The notes beneath the pieces were generated by a model. That model had not been told where the DNA came from, did not search any database, and saw only the letters and a list, made by a program, of their open reading frames with translations. Made by a program: the position numbers and the translations under genes. Source: Streptomyces sp. FH025 (GTDB lineage: Bacteria; Actinomycetota; Actinomycetes; Streptomycetales; Streptomycetaceae). Taken from it: 40,327 nucleotides of DNA. Location: NCBI RefSeq assembly GCF_017427025.1, contig NZ_JAFLNG010000002.1, positions 1-40,327 on the forward strand, written 5' to 3'. Of this stretch, positions 16,394-24,078 are shown in pieces; position 1 is the first letter of the stretch; each line of letters starts with the position of its first letter.

Positions 16394-17722
16394 TCAGGTG
16401 CGCGCGGTGGCGCGCAGCCGCAGGCCGGCGGTCGTGAGGCCTTCGTAGGTGGTGACCTGGTAGCCGGGCTGTGGTCCGGGCGGCTCGCTCAGGTGGTAGC
16501 GGCGGGCGGTCTGCGCGGTCAGGAGGGTGAGCATCGCCATGGCCAGGGCGGCTCCCTCGCAGCCGTGCGCCCCGGTGCCGAAGGAGAGGAAGACCCCGGG
16601 GCTCGCCGGCGAGCCCGGATCACCGGGGTCGTCGGGATCGCCCGGGTCGTCGAGCCAGCGTTCGGGCTGGAACCGGTCCGGGTCGGGGTGTTGCCGTGCG
16701 TCGCGGTGGGCGGTGTAGGGGCAGACGAGGACGGTGGAGCCGGCGTCGATGGTGTAGCCGGCGAGCTGGCTCCGTCGTGCGGCGTGGCGGGTCAGCAGCC
16801 AGCTCGGGGGGTGCAGCCGGAGCACCTCGCGCACCACGGCGCGGGTGTAGGGCAGGCGCTCCAGGTGGGCGCTGGTGGTGGCGGCGGCTTCCGCGGGCAG
16901 CGCGGCGGCCTCGGCGGCGATCCGGTCCGCGGCCCGCGGGTACAGGGCCAGGTGGAGCAGGACCCAGCCGGCCGCCCGCGACGGCGTCTCGAAGGTGGCG
17001 ACGGTGATCCCGGGGAGGGTGTCGAGGATGACCCTTTCCGGCAGCAGGCCGTAGCGGGGGGAGGGCCGCAGCATCTGCCCCAGCACGTCGTCACCGAGCC
17101 GGCCCGAGGAGCGGCGCCGGCGCACGACGGGCCGCAGCGCGTCGGTGAAGGCGGCCTGCCGGCGGGTGCGGAAGCGCCGCGCGGGTGTGGGGACCCAGCG
17201 CGGCCACACCCAGCGCGTGGGGCGCACCAGCACCTCCCGGGCCTCGAAGAGCCCGGAGGCGAAGGGCAGCAGGGCGGGGGTGTCCTCGGAGAAGAGGTAG
17301 CGCACGCCGGTCTCCGCCAGGGCGCGGCGGATGGGGGGCAGGACCTCGACGTCCCGGCCGGTGGGCCACTGGTCGACGAAGCGGGCGGTGTCGGCCGCTA
17401 TCTCGCCGATCCGGGCCGCGACCGCCTGCGGGCGCAGCCCGCGCATGCGGGCGGCGTGGGCGTGCGCGCGCTCCTCGGGCGTCGTCGCCGCGCCCGGCCG
17501 CTTGAGCGGGGGGAAGAGCGGGGAGGGCGGCTTGGGGAAGTCCCTGCCGCGGTGCAGGACCGCTTCGCACGGTTCGGCCGTGGCGGCCACGTAGACGCCC
17601 GGTTCCAGCTGCCAGAGGTCGCCGCACTCCTCGGCGCCGCGGCGTGCCAGGGCCAGCCGGTCGCGGCTCCACGCCGCGAAGCCCGCTCCGGGCGGCCGCG
17701 GCGGCTCGTTCACTGGGCTCAT
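16394..17722 (-). CDS. Cytochrome P450, candidate peptide-modifying enzyme
   Basis: This 442-residue P450 has the I-helix segment VATFETPSR (family AGxxT region), the ExxR motif in VVREVLRLHP, and the heme loop FLSFGTGAHGCEG with Cys near residue 388 as iron ligand. It has no membrane anchor, so it is a soluble bacterial type needing a separate ferredoxin, none of which is encoded nearby. An unusual Asp-Pro-Gly repeat (DDPGDPDDPGDPG) is inserted just before the heme loop. The ATG at 17722 was preferred over an upstream GTG because of GGGG eight bases before it. It lies downstream of a 24-codon peptide gene on the same strand, separated by a hairpin. P450s next to tiny peptide genes carry out aromatic cross-linking in biarylitides and atropopeptides, so the same is inferred here. 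Confidence 0.92.
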   Translation of the reverse strand: MSPVNEPPRPPGAGFAAWSRDRLALARRGAEECGDLWQLEPGVYVAATAEPCEAVLHRGRDFPKPPSPLFPPLKRPGAATTPEERAHAHAARMRGLRPQAVAARIGEIAADTARFVDQWPTGRDVEVLPPIRRALAETGVRYLFSEDTPALLPFASGLFEAREVLVRPTRWVWPRWVPTPARRFRTRRQAAFTDALRPVVRRRRSSGRLGDDVLGQMLRPSPRYGLLPERVILDTLPGITVATFETPSRAAGWVLLHLALYPRAADRIAAEAAALPAEAAATTSAHLERLPYTRAVVREVLRLHPPSWLLTRHAARRSQLAGYTIDAGSTVLVCPYTAHRDARQHPDPDRFQPERWLDDPGDPDDPGDPGSPASPGVFLSFGTGAHGCEGAALAMAMLTLLTAQTARRYHLSEPPGPQPGYQVTTYEGLTTAGLRLRATART

Positions 17723-17787
17723 GGGATCGCCCCTGACGCTCGTACCTGTCCGGGCCGGCGGCGTCGGCAGCACGGCCGGGGCCGAGA

Positions 17788-17817
17788 GCCGGCGGGCGCC
17801 CGGGGGCTCCCGCCGGC
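17788..17817 (-). terminator. Hairpin between peptide gene and P450 gene
   Basis: A perfect 9-bp stem (17788-17796 with 17809-17817) lies within the 102-base gap between the peptide stop and the P450 start. It could act as a partial terminator or mRNA stabiliser, giving more peptide than enzyme, as is common in RiPP operons. Confidence 0.6.
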
Positions 17818-17824
17818 GGTGCGG

Positions 17825-17899
17825 TCAGCTCCAGTCGTGTTCGCCGTACGCACCGTAGTGGCGGGTGAAGGACAGCTTGCGGAGCAGCTTGGCGATCAT
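17825..17899 (-). CDS. 24-residue candidate RiPP precursor peptide
   Basis: A 24-codon gene starts at ATG 17899 with an excellent GAGAGGAG site seven bases upstream, better than that of many large genes here. The N-terminal part is basic and amphipathic (K4, L5, L6, R7, K8, L9), like a short leader. The C-terminal part carries F11, R13, H14, Y15, Y18, H21 and W23 and ends DWS. Aromatic Tyr, His and Trp clusters at the C terminus are the targets of P450 cross-linking in biarylitide and atropopeptide pathways. It precedes a P450 gene in the same direction and is divergent from a second peptide gene with a radical SAM enzyme. No Cys is present, which argues against a lanthipeptide or sactipeptide. 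I do not recognise the sequence as a known precursor. Confidence 0.7.
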   Translation of the reverse strand: MIAKLLRKLSFTRHYGAYGEHDWS

Positions 17900-17935
17900 G
17901 ATGCACTCCTCTCGCCTGGCTTCGGCACCAAGCGC

Positions 17936-17976
17936 GTGCCGTATTGCAATTTTTTCACATATGCCATATGCGGCAC
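17936..17976. promoter_or_regulatory. AT-rich dyad in the divergent peptide control region
   Basis: GTGCCG (17936-17941) and CGGCAC (17971-17976) form an inverted repeat around an AT-rich core containing CATATG-C-CATATG (17958-17970). In a 70% GC genome such a core stands out and probably contains promoter or operator elements for the 24-residue peptide gene, possibly also for the rightward unit starting at 18205. The rest of 17900-18204 holds no supported gene. Confidence 0.5.
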
Positions 17977-18204
17977 TTTCTGAGCGGTGGTCGTTTGGTA
18001 TGCGGAAGGTCATGAGAAGGTAATGCCAGGGGTGGTGAAGCCGGGCTACGACCGTTGCGGTCGCGCGATCGGTGCGCGCGGCGCACGCTGGGGGAGGAGT
18101 CCGTTGGGGGCCGCCGCCCGGGCGGTGATCCGGGTCGGGGCCTCAGGGGCCGGGAGTTCGGCGGGCTCCGCCGTCCATGTCAGTGCCACCTCCAGGGAGA
18201 GACC

Positions 18205-18474
18205 ATGACTGCCAACGCTCCCGAACCGCTTCCCCCGTCCGTCGCCGAGCTGATCAAGCGGATCAACAACGACCCGGTCACCCGGCTCCGGCTGGTCGCC
18301 CGCTTCACGGACGCGCTCGTCGAGCTGGGCGTGAGGCCCGAGGAGGTCAAGCTGGTGTCGAAGCTCGACGTCATCGAACCGGCCCCGGACGAGGCGGGCG
18401 GCCCCGTGAACGCGCTCGTCTTCGCCTCCCAGAGCGACACCCGGCGCAACACCAGGTCGATCATCATCTTCTGA
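18205..18474 (+). CDS. 89-residue candidate precursor or partner of radical SAM enzyme
   Basis: The ATG is preceded by AGGGAGAG. The 89-residue product has a helical, charged N-terminal two-thirds (PSVAELIKRINNDPVTR, ARFTDALVELG) and a variable hydrophilic linker rich in Glu, Pro and Asp. It ends with a distinct C-terminal segment SQSDTRRNTRSIIIF. This fits a leader plus core layout, with the core being the final 10-16 residues ending in three Ile and a Phe. It has no Cys. The radical SAM gene begins 65 bases downstream on the same strand, and no other gene intervenes. A peptide of this kind next to a radical SAM enzyme is typical of RiPP loci, but it could instead be a small helper protein. 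I do not recognise a family. Confidence 0.75.
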   Translation: MTANAPEPLPPSVAELIKRINNDPVTRLRLVARFTDALVELGVRPEEVKLVSKLDVIEPAPDEAGGPVNALVFASQSDTRRNTRSIIIF

Positions 18475-18539
18475 GCGCCTCCAGATCCTCTGCGCACACT
18501 CAGCGCTCCTTCAGCGCCCCTTCAGCCCCGGAGGCCCCG

Positions 18540-19733
18540 ATGACGAGGACACACGTGCGTTCCTGGGAGTACCGCGACGGGGGCGTCGTCTCGATCAACG
18601 ACGGTGAGACGGTGGTGCGGGTCCACCCCAACGTCCCGTACTGGGCGATCGCCGCGAACATGGCGTGCGGCGCCGACCTGAAGAGCGGGCCGGCGAGGAT
18701 CTTCGCGCTCTCGGTCACCGACCGGTGCAACATCGCCTGCGACTTCTGCTGCCACCCGTACCTGGACTCCGCGTTGAGCGAACAGGACTGCGTCCGGATG
18801 GTCCAGGAGGCCTGTGAGCTGCCGTTCGACGAGATCTGCGTGACCGGCGGCGAGCCGTACACGCGCCGGCGGCTGGTGTACCGGCTGGCCTCGATCTGCA
18901 AGGAGCGCGGCCGGCTGTTCGGCTCCATCACCAACGGCTTCTGGGCGCGCAACCGGGAGCGGGCCTTCCTGATCGCCGAGAACATGATCGAGCACGGCGT
19001 CGCACGGGTGACCTTCTCCTGGGACCCCTCGCACGGGGAGTTCGTCGCCCCCCAGACCGTCCAGAACGGGATCGACGCGTGCATGCGGGCAGGCCTTCGG
19101 GTCTGCCTGACCGGCAGCTTCAAGGAGGACGGGGACTGCCACGCGAACTACGGCATCGACGTCTCCGCCTACGAGCAGTACGCCAACTTCAGCCTGGTCG
19201 CCGGGCACGCCGAACCGGCCGGCCGGGGCAAGGACCTCGACCTGCGCCTGCGCACGGTGTCGCCGGACGCGGCGCAGAACCTCATCTGCCCGGGCCGCGG
19301 CGTCCAGGAACTGGTGGTCTACGCGCGCGACGGCCTGGCGCAGCCGTGCTGCAGCATCTACGCCGGCTACGACATGCCCCAGCTGCGGATCGGCGACTGG
19401 CGGCGCCAGAGCGTCGCCGACCTGCTGGACGCGCAGGAGGGCGACGCCTACTTCCGGGTCATCGCCGACGGAGGGTTCCGGCTCCTCTACGAGATCCTCG
19501 CCGAGCGCGCCCCCGACCTCGCCGCCCGGCTGCCCGACCCCCGGGACGCGCTGTCCGCCTGCCAGCTCTGCGAGTCGGTCATGACCGGCCCGGACGCGGC
19601 GACGATCCGGCGGATCTGCGACGAGTACCTGACGGAGCGCCTGAACGCGGTCGTCCTGGACAACGCGCAGCTGCTCGCGGCGCTGCTGCCGGACGTCCTG
19701 GCGCAGCCCCCCGAGGCCCGCACCCCGGCGTGA
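18540..19733 (+). CDS. Radical SAM enzyme with Cys-rich C-terminal region
   Basis: The 397-residue enzyme has the radical SAM motif CNIACDFC (C63, C67, C70) preceded by a beta strand. The SAM-binding GGEPY lies in VTGGEPYTRR, and a later strand carries TNGFW. The C-terminal third has additional cysteines (ICPGRG, PCCSIY, ACQLC) that could bind one or two auxiliary Fe-S clusters, as in SPASM or twitch domains of peptide-modifying radical SAM enzymes. The ATG at 18540 follows GGAGG by five bases. The N-terminal 55 residues (beta-rich, ending MACGADLKSGP) may be a peptide-recognition region, but no clear RRE fold can be assigned by eye. Its partner peptide is probably the 89-residue product upstream. 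The reaction (C-C, C-O or thioether cross-link, or epimerisation) cannot be told from sequence. Confidence 0.9.
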   Translation: MTRTHVRSWEYRDGGVVSINDGETVVRVHPNVPYWAIAANMACGADLKSGPARIFALSVTDRCNIACDFCCHPYLDSALSEQDCVRMVQEACELPFDEICVTGGEPYTRRRLVYRLASICKERGRLFGSITNGFWARNRERAFLIAENMIEHGVARVTFSWDPSHGEFVAPQTVQNGIDACMRAGLRVCLTGSFKEDGDCHANYGIDVSAYEQYANFSLVAGHAEPAGRGKDLDLRLRTVSPDAAQNLICPGRGVQELVVYARDGLAQPCCSIYAGYDMPQLRIGDWRRQSVADLLDAQEGDAYFRVIADGGFRLLYEILAERAPDLAARLPDPRDALSACQLCESVMTGPDAATIRRICDEYLTERLNAVVLDNAQLLAALLPDVLAQPPEARTPA

Positions 19734-19848
19734 CGCGTCTCCCCTTCGAGTGGGCGAACCCGCAGGCGAGTTGACGAAGAACCGGCATGGCCGTCCGGCT
19801 GCCCTCACCGATGGCCAGGTCGATGAACGCCCCTGCGTCACGCTGCTG

Positions 19849-19879
19849 TTGATCCGCAGCGGACTCCAGAGGCTAACGT
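19849..19879 (+). promoter_or_regulatory. MerR-type promoter with 19-bp spacer
   Basis: TTGATC (-35), exactly 19 bp of spacer and TAACGT (-10) stand upstream of the SDR gene. Overlong 19-bp spacers with an internal dyad are the mark of promoters activated by MerR-family regulators. The same arrangement precedes the second SDR copy at 28765. The MerR gene itself is not in this window. Confidence 0.6.
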
Positions 19880-19919
19880 CGACCCGTCGGCCCACCGGGC
19901 CATCGGAACAGGGGAGAAC

Positions 19920-20747
19920 ATGAGCATCTGGTTTGTCACCGGCGCGTCGCGGGGGTTCGGCGCGGAGATCACCCGCGAGGCACTGGAGCGGGGGCACAGC
20001 GTCATCGCCACGGCGAGGGACGTCTCGGCGCTGCTCGACGCGCACCCGCACAAGGCGGACGCGCTGCTGGCGGTGACCGCGGACGTGACCGAACCCGAGC
20101 AGCTGGAGGCCGCCGTCCGGGCCGGACTGGACCGCTTCGGCCGCATCGACGTCGTGGTCAACAACGCCGGCTACGGCATCGTCGGCGCGATCGAGGAGGT
20201 CTCCGACCAGGCCGCCCGCGCGCAGTTCGACGTCAACGTGTTCGGCGTCCTCAACACCCTGCGCGCGACCCTGCCGACCCTGCGCGCCCAGCGGTCCGGC
20301 CACGTCCTGACCATCGGCTCCATGGCCGGCTTCGCCACCGCACCGGCGATGGGCCTGTACGGCGCCTCGAAGTTCGCCCTCGAAGGCATCACCGAAGCCC
20401 TGCACGGCGAACTCGCCCCCCTCGGCATCCGCGTCACCATCATCCAGCCGGGCAGCTTCCGCACGAACTTCCTCACCGACGCCAGCCTGCGCGTCGAGCC
20501 GGCCACCATCGCCGACTACACCGAAGGCGCGGGACCGGTGCGCGAGGCCATGGCCACCAAGGACGGCCGCCAGCCCGGCGACCCGGCCAAGGCCGCCAAG
20601 GCCATCGTCGACATCACCGAGACCGCCGAACCCCCGCTGCGCCTCCAACTGGGCGCGGACGCGGTCGAGCGCGTCGAGGCGAAGCTGGACCGGGTGCGGC
20701 GCGAACTCGACCAGTGGCGCCACGTGGCGCTGTCCACCGCCCTCTGA
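19920..20747 (+). CDS. Short-chain dehydrogenase/reductase, copy 1
   Basis: This 275-residue Rossmann-fold oxidoreductase has the cofactor loop TGASRGFG, the NNAGYG motif and the catalytic Ser (in IGSMAG), followed by YGASK with Tyr and Lys four apart. It is a classical NAD(P)H-dependent SDR of unknown substrate; the early TARD after beta-2 suggests NADP. GGGGAG precedes the ATG. A second copy at 28836 differs at about 38 residues, and the two share long identical DNA blocks. It probably answers to a MerR-type regulator, as shown by its 19-bp spacer promoter. Nothing ties it to the radical SAM gene upstream, from which it is separated by 186 bases. Confidence 0.93.
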   Translation: MSIWFVTGASRGFGAEITREALERGHSVIATARDVSALLDAHPHKADALLAVTADVTEPEQLEAAVRAGLDRFGRIDVVVNNAGYGIVGAIEEVSDQAARAQFDVNVFGVLNTLRATLPTLRAQRSGHVLTIGSMAGFATAPAMGLYGASKFALEGITEALHGELAPLGIRVTIIQPGSFRTNFLTDASLRVEPATIADYTEGAGPVREAMATKDGRQPGDPAKAAKAIVDITETAEPPLRLQLGADAVERVEAKLDRVRRELDQWRHVALSTAL

Positions 20748-20794
20748 CCTCTGACCTGTGACGGGGCGGGCGGGTCGCCCGGGTGCGCGTGCGG

Positions 20795-21739
20795 TCAGCC
20801 GCCGGCCCGGGCGGCCACCGGGTCCGTGACGCCGCCGGGCGAGGCCTCGCCGCCGACGTTCCAGTGGTCGAGGCGGGCGGCGGAGCGGTAGACGGACTCG
20901 TAGAAGCCGAGGACCGTGCCGCGGGGGTCCTCGCTGCCACGGGCGTCGTCGTAGTCCAGGACGGCCAGGTGGCTGCCGTGGCGCTCCATCCAGCGGGCGG
21001 AGCCGGGCACGAGCGGGCAGTCGGCCAGGCCGTCGGGCTCGGGCGCCGCGTAGGAGTAGAACGTCGGCCGGGGGACGGCGTCGTCGCCGAACCAGAACCC
21101 GGAGCTGATGACCTCGCGGGAGTAGGCCTCGCGGGTGACTGGGTCGACGGTCGGGGGCTGGTCGACCTTGTGGTCGGAGAAGCGGGTGACGGCGATGTCG
21201 AAGGTGTGCCAGAAGTGGTGCACCGGGCTGGTCTTCCCGCAGAAGCGGGAGGCGAACTCCTCCAGGACCAGGTTGACCTGGCCCAGCACCTGCCAGTAGC
21301 GGTTGACCCAGAACGGGTCGTAGGCGGCGTGCTCGGTGTCGTCGGTGAACGGCCGGCCGGCGTCCGGCAGGTCGAACGGGTGCGGGTGGGGGAGGGAGAC
21401 CGTCACGCCGATCAGGGCGAGGGCGTCGAGCGTCTGGCGGTAGAACGACGCCACGGACTGCCCGGTGAGCGGGAAGGAGATCCTGCGGCCGTCCGAGGAG
21501 CAGACCACCAGCCGGTGGTCGACGAAGTCGAAGTCGATGCAGAACGTCCCGCCCCCGTCGGCCACGGCCATCGGGCGGGTGGTGATGCCGCGCCCGGTGA
21601 GGTGGTAGGGGACGTTCCACCAGTGGTTGCGCCGCGCGCTGTACGCCAGGCGGATCTTGCCGACGACCTGGGCGAACCGGTGCACCGTCTCCTTGGAGTC
21701 CTGCCACTGCGACAGCGGGATCGGGGGGAACAGCTCCAT
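20795..21739 (-). CDS. DUF5996 family protein
   Basis: The 314-residue protein begins FPPIPLSQWQDSKETVH and continues with RNHWWNVPYHLTGRGITT, which are the family signatures of DUF5996. His and Asp residues (HPHPFD, HHFWHTFD) could bind metal, but no function is established. The ATG at 21739 has no ribosome site. Instead TAGCGT, a good -10 element, ends seven bases before the ATG, so the mRNA is probably leaderless, as is frequent in Streptomyces. An open frame extends further upstream, but its codons lack the expected bias and it is not used here. It is convergent with the SDR gene. Confidence 0.85.
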   Translation of the reverse strand: MELFPPIPLSQWQDSKETVHRFAQVVGKIRLAYSARRNHWWNVPYHLTGRGITTRPMAVADGGGTFCIDFDFVDHRLVVCSSDGRRISFPLTGQSVASFYRQTLDALALIGVTVSLPHPHPFDLPDAGRPFTDDTEHAAYDPFWVNRYWQVLGQVNLVLEEFASRFCGKTSPVHHFWHTFDIAVTRFSDHKVDQPPTVDPVTREAYSREVISSGFWFGDDAVPRPTFYSYAAPEPDGLADCPLVPGSARWMERHGSHLAVLDYDDARGSEDPRGTVLGFYESVYRSAARLDHWNVGGEASPGGVTDPVAARAGG

Positions 21740-21814
21740 GCCGGCAACGCTAGGCCCGCCGGGGCGCCCCCGCATCCGCGCCCGGCCCCCGCACCCGGGC
21801 CTCGCGCACGCGCC

Positions 21815-21862
21815 GCGCCCCCTCCGGAGCCGGCCGTGTCGGGCCGGATCCGGAGGGGGCGC
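21815..21862 (-). terminator. Strong hairpin terminator
   Basis: A perfect 14-bp GC-rich stem (21815-21828 with 21849-21862) lies 20 bases beyond the stop of the secreted beta-helix protein gene. Confidence 0.75.
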
Positions 21863-21881
21863 CGTGGAGCGGGCTCGGGTT

Positions 21882-23927
21882 CTAGCGGACGTCGAGCGCG
21901 GCCCAGGTGTCGCAGCCTTCCTTGCCGTCGGGCTTGCCGTGGCAGTGGTGCCTGATGTCCACCGGGACGATGGCCTTGGCGGGCTCGCTGGTGACCTGCT
22001 TGCCCTGCGGGTCGGTTCCCGTGGCCGTCGCCACGTTGGTGACCGTGCAGTGCCTGTCGTGGTCGCCGCCGCCGCGGTTGTCCTTGCCCGTCCTGCACGC
22101 GATGGCGTCGGTGTACGTGATCGTGTAGGTGCCGTGGCAGACGGTGCTGGCACCGGGGGCGAGGGTGGTCGCGTCACAGGTGACGTCGGCGACCCGGTCG
22201 TCGGTGACGGTGATGCCGGTCAGCGGGGTGCTGCCGGTGTTGGTGACGGTGTAGGTGTACTCGATCTTGCTCCCGATGGTGAACGGGCCGCTGGAGAGCA
22301 CTCGCTTCTTCAGGGTGAGGTGGGGCGCTCCGACCGGCAGGGTCAGCCGGGTCGTCGGGGAGGTGATCGTCACGCCGTTCGCGACGCCGCTGGCCGTGGC
22401 GGTGTTGGTCACGGAGCCCGCCGCGCCGTCGGCCGCGGTGATGACGTAGGTGCCGGTGCAGGTGGTGGTGGAACCGGGGCTGCCCGACGGCGCCAGCGTG
22501 GTCGACTGGCAGCTGATGCCGGTGACGTGGTCGTCGGCCACCGCGACGCCGGTCAGCTCCACGGTGCCCGTGTTGCGGACGGTGTAGGAGTAGGTGACCG
22601 TCTGCCCCACGGAGTAGGGGGCGGGTGTCACCACCGACTTGTCCACCTCGATGCCGGTCACGGCCACCGGGGTGATGCACAGCGTGACCTGGCCGGTGGA
22701 GGTGCCGTCCACCGGGTCGGAGACCTGCACGGTGATCGTGTAGGTGCCGGCCACGGTCGGGGTGCCGGTGATGGTGCCGTCCGCGTTCAGCGTCAGCCCC
22801 GGCGGCATCGGCCCGGTGACCAGGCTCCAGGTCAGTTGCGGCGAGGGGTTCTCGGTCGTCGCGTGCAGGGTGGCGCTGTACGGCTGGTCGACCGGCGCGC
22901 AGGGGATCGTGGTGGTGGTGATGCAGGGCGGCTGGGTGATGTTCTCCAGGTTCTCGTTCCAGCCGGCGAAGGTGTTGCAGATCAGCTTCGTGGTCGGCGC
23001 GGAGGCGTCGTCGACGCTGACCCCGATGCCGAACGGGTCCTGGAAGCCGGGGCGGTCGGGGGCGCCGCGGCCGATCGCGTTGTAGGACACGGTGACGTTC
23101 TGGGAGCTGACGATCGCGATGCCGACGTCCGTCCCGGCGCCGGTGAAGGTGTTGCGGGTGATGGTCAAGGGGTCGGCGTCGGCGACCAGCAGCGCCGTGG
23201 AGACGTTCGTGGCCGTCCCGAAGGCGGTGCCGTACACGGTGTTGTCGGCGAAGGTTCCGCTGGACGGGCCGGGCAGCGAGGGGGAGCCGTACTGGACGCT
23301 GTTCTGCGCGAGGCGGCCCGGATTGGGGACGGTCAGGTCCGGCGGGCCGAAGGTGCTGCCGCCGACGTCCACTGTGGCCTTGCCCATCACCAGCAGGCCG
23401 GTGCGCTGGTAGTCGGAGACGGTGACGTCGGCCATCGTGACGGTCTGCTGTACGGCGGCGGAGCGGATCAGGATGCCGTGCACGGTCAGGCAGTCCGAGT
23501 GCTGGGTGATGTCCAGGACCCGCACGTCGCTCATCGAGCCGCTCGCGTCGGTGAACTGCACACCGACCGTCGGGTTCGCGTTGTCGCAGTGGAAGGCGAA
23601 GCCGGTGCCGCGCACGGTGAGGTCGTTGAGGTTCATCGTCGCCCCGGCGTTGGTGAGCACCGGGCCGTGGAAGAAGTCGCTCGCCCCGGAATTGGCGTCG
23701 TGCGCGGTGATCGTGTGCCCGGCCCCGTCCAGGGTGAAGCCGTTCGGGACGGTCAGCGTCACCGTCGTGTCGCAGTCCGCGCTCAGCGTGAAGATGCTCC
23801 CGCTGACGGTGCCCGCGCAGGCGGTGGTGATGTCGGGGTCCTTGCCGGCGGCGCTGGACGCCGGCGTTCCTAGTGCCAGCTGGCCGCTCAGCATGGCGGC
23901 GGCCAGGAGAACACTGGCAGCTTTCAT
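21882..23927 (-). CDS. Secreted beta-helix and repeat-domain surface protein
   Basis: The ATG at 23927 follows GGAGG by five bases and opens a Sec signal peptide (hydrophobic ASVLLAAAMLSGQLALG, cleavage after about residue 28 near SSA-AG). Residues of about 30-310 look like a right-handed parallel beta-helix: short strands with regular Val, Ile and Asn spacing, such as NNTFTGAGTD-like turns. A putative Ig-like He_PIG domain follows (PPGLTLNADGTITGTPTVAGTY). Two related 100-residue repeats come next (VDKSVVTPAPYSVGQTVTYSYTV and LTLKKRVLSSGPFTIGSKIEYTYTV), of the DUF11-like kind found in surface proteins. There is no LPXTG or membrane anchor, so it is probably released or held non-covalently. 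The function is unknown: an adhesin or a carbohydrate-active scaffold are possible. Confidence 0.88.
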   Translation of the reverse strand: MKAASVLLAAAMLSGQLALGTPASSAAGKDPDITTACAGTVSGSIFTLSADCDTTVTLTVPNGFTLDGAGHTITAHDANSGASDFFHGPVLTNAGATMNLNDLTVRGTGFAFHCDNANPTVGVQFTDASGSMSDVRVLDITQHSDCLTVHGILIRSAAVQQTVTMADVTVSDYQRTGLLVMGKATVDVGGSTFGPPDLTVPNPGRLAQNSVQYGSPSLPGPSSGTFADNTVYGTAFGTATNVSTALLVADADPLTITRNTFTGAGTDVGIAIVSSQNVTVSYNAIGRGAPDRPGFQDPFGIGVSVDDASAPTTKLICNTFAGWNENLENITQPPCITTTTIPCAPVDQPYSATLHATTENPSPQLTWSLVTGPMPPGLTLNADGTITGTPTVAGTYTITVQVSDPVDGTSTGQVTLCITPVAVTGIEVDKSVVTPAPYSVGQTVTYSYTVRNTGTVELTGVAVADDHVTGISCQSTTLAPSGSPGSTTTCTGTYVITAADGAAGSVTNTATASGVANGVTITSPTTRLTLPVGAPHLTLKKRVLSSGPFTIGSKIEYTYTVTNTGSTPLTGITVTDDRVADVTCDATTLAPGASTVCHGTYTITYTDAIACRTGKDNRGGGDHDRHCTVTNVATATGTDPQGKQVTSEPAKAIVPVDIRHHCHGKPDGKEGCDTWAALDVR

Positions 23928-24078
23928 CGAATCCTCCGAATAGCATGTTGACGAACAATCGGAAGATTTCATTCGATGTCACGCTGGCTGAACCCCGTAG
24001 CGACACGCCGCCGATGCCCTGGACAACGCCTCGTTTTTCAGCTATATGGCCGTCACTGAGAAGCGGTGGCCCGGTCGT

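Noticed and set aside
17825..18013. Longer 62-residue form of the small peptide starting upstream
   Set aside because: Its start has no ribosome site and runs through the AT-rich control region; the 24-codon form has an excellent site.
21627..23873. 748-residue plus-strand open frame
   Set aside because: Antisense to the secreted beta-helix protein, which has a signal peptide and good ribosome site.
21882..23927. LPXTG or membrane anchor in the secreted surface protein
   Set aside because: The C terminus ends EGCDTWAALDVR with no sorting signal or hydrophobic tail.
22174..24006. His/Arg-rich minus-strand frame overlapping the secreted protein
   Set aside because: Extreme His, Arg and Pro composition, no ribosome site; a frame shadow.
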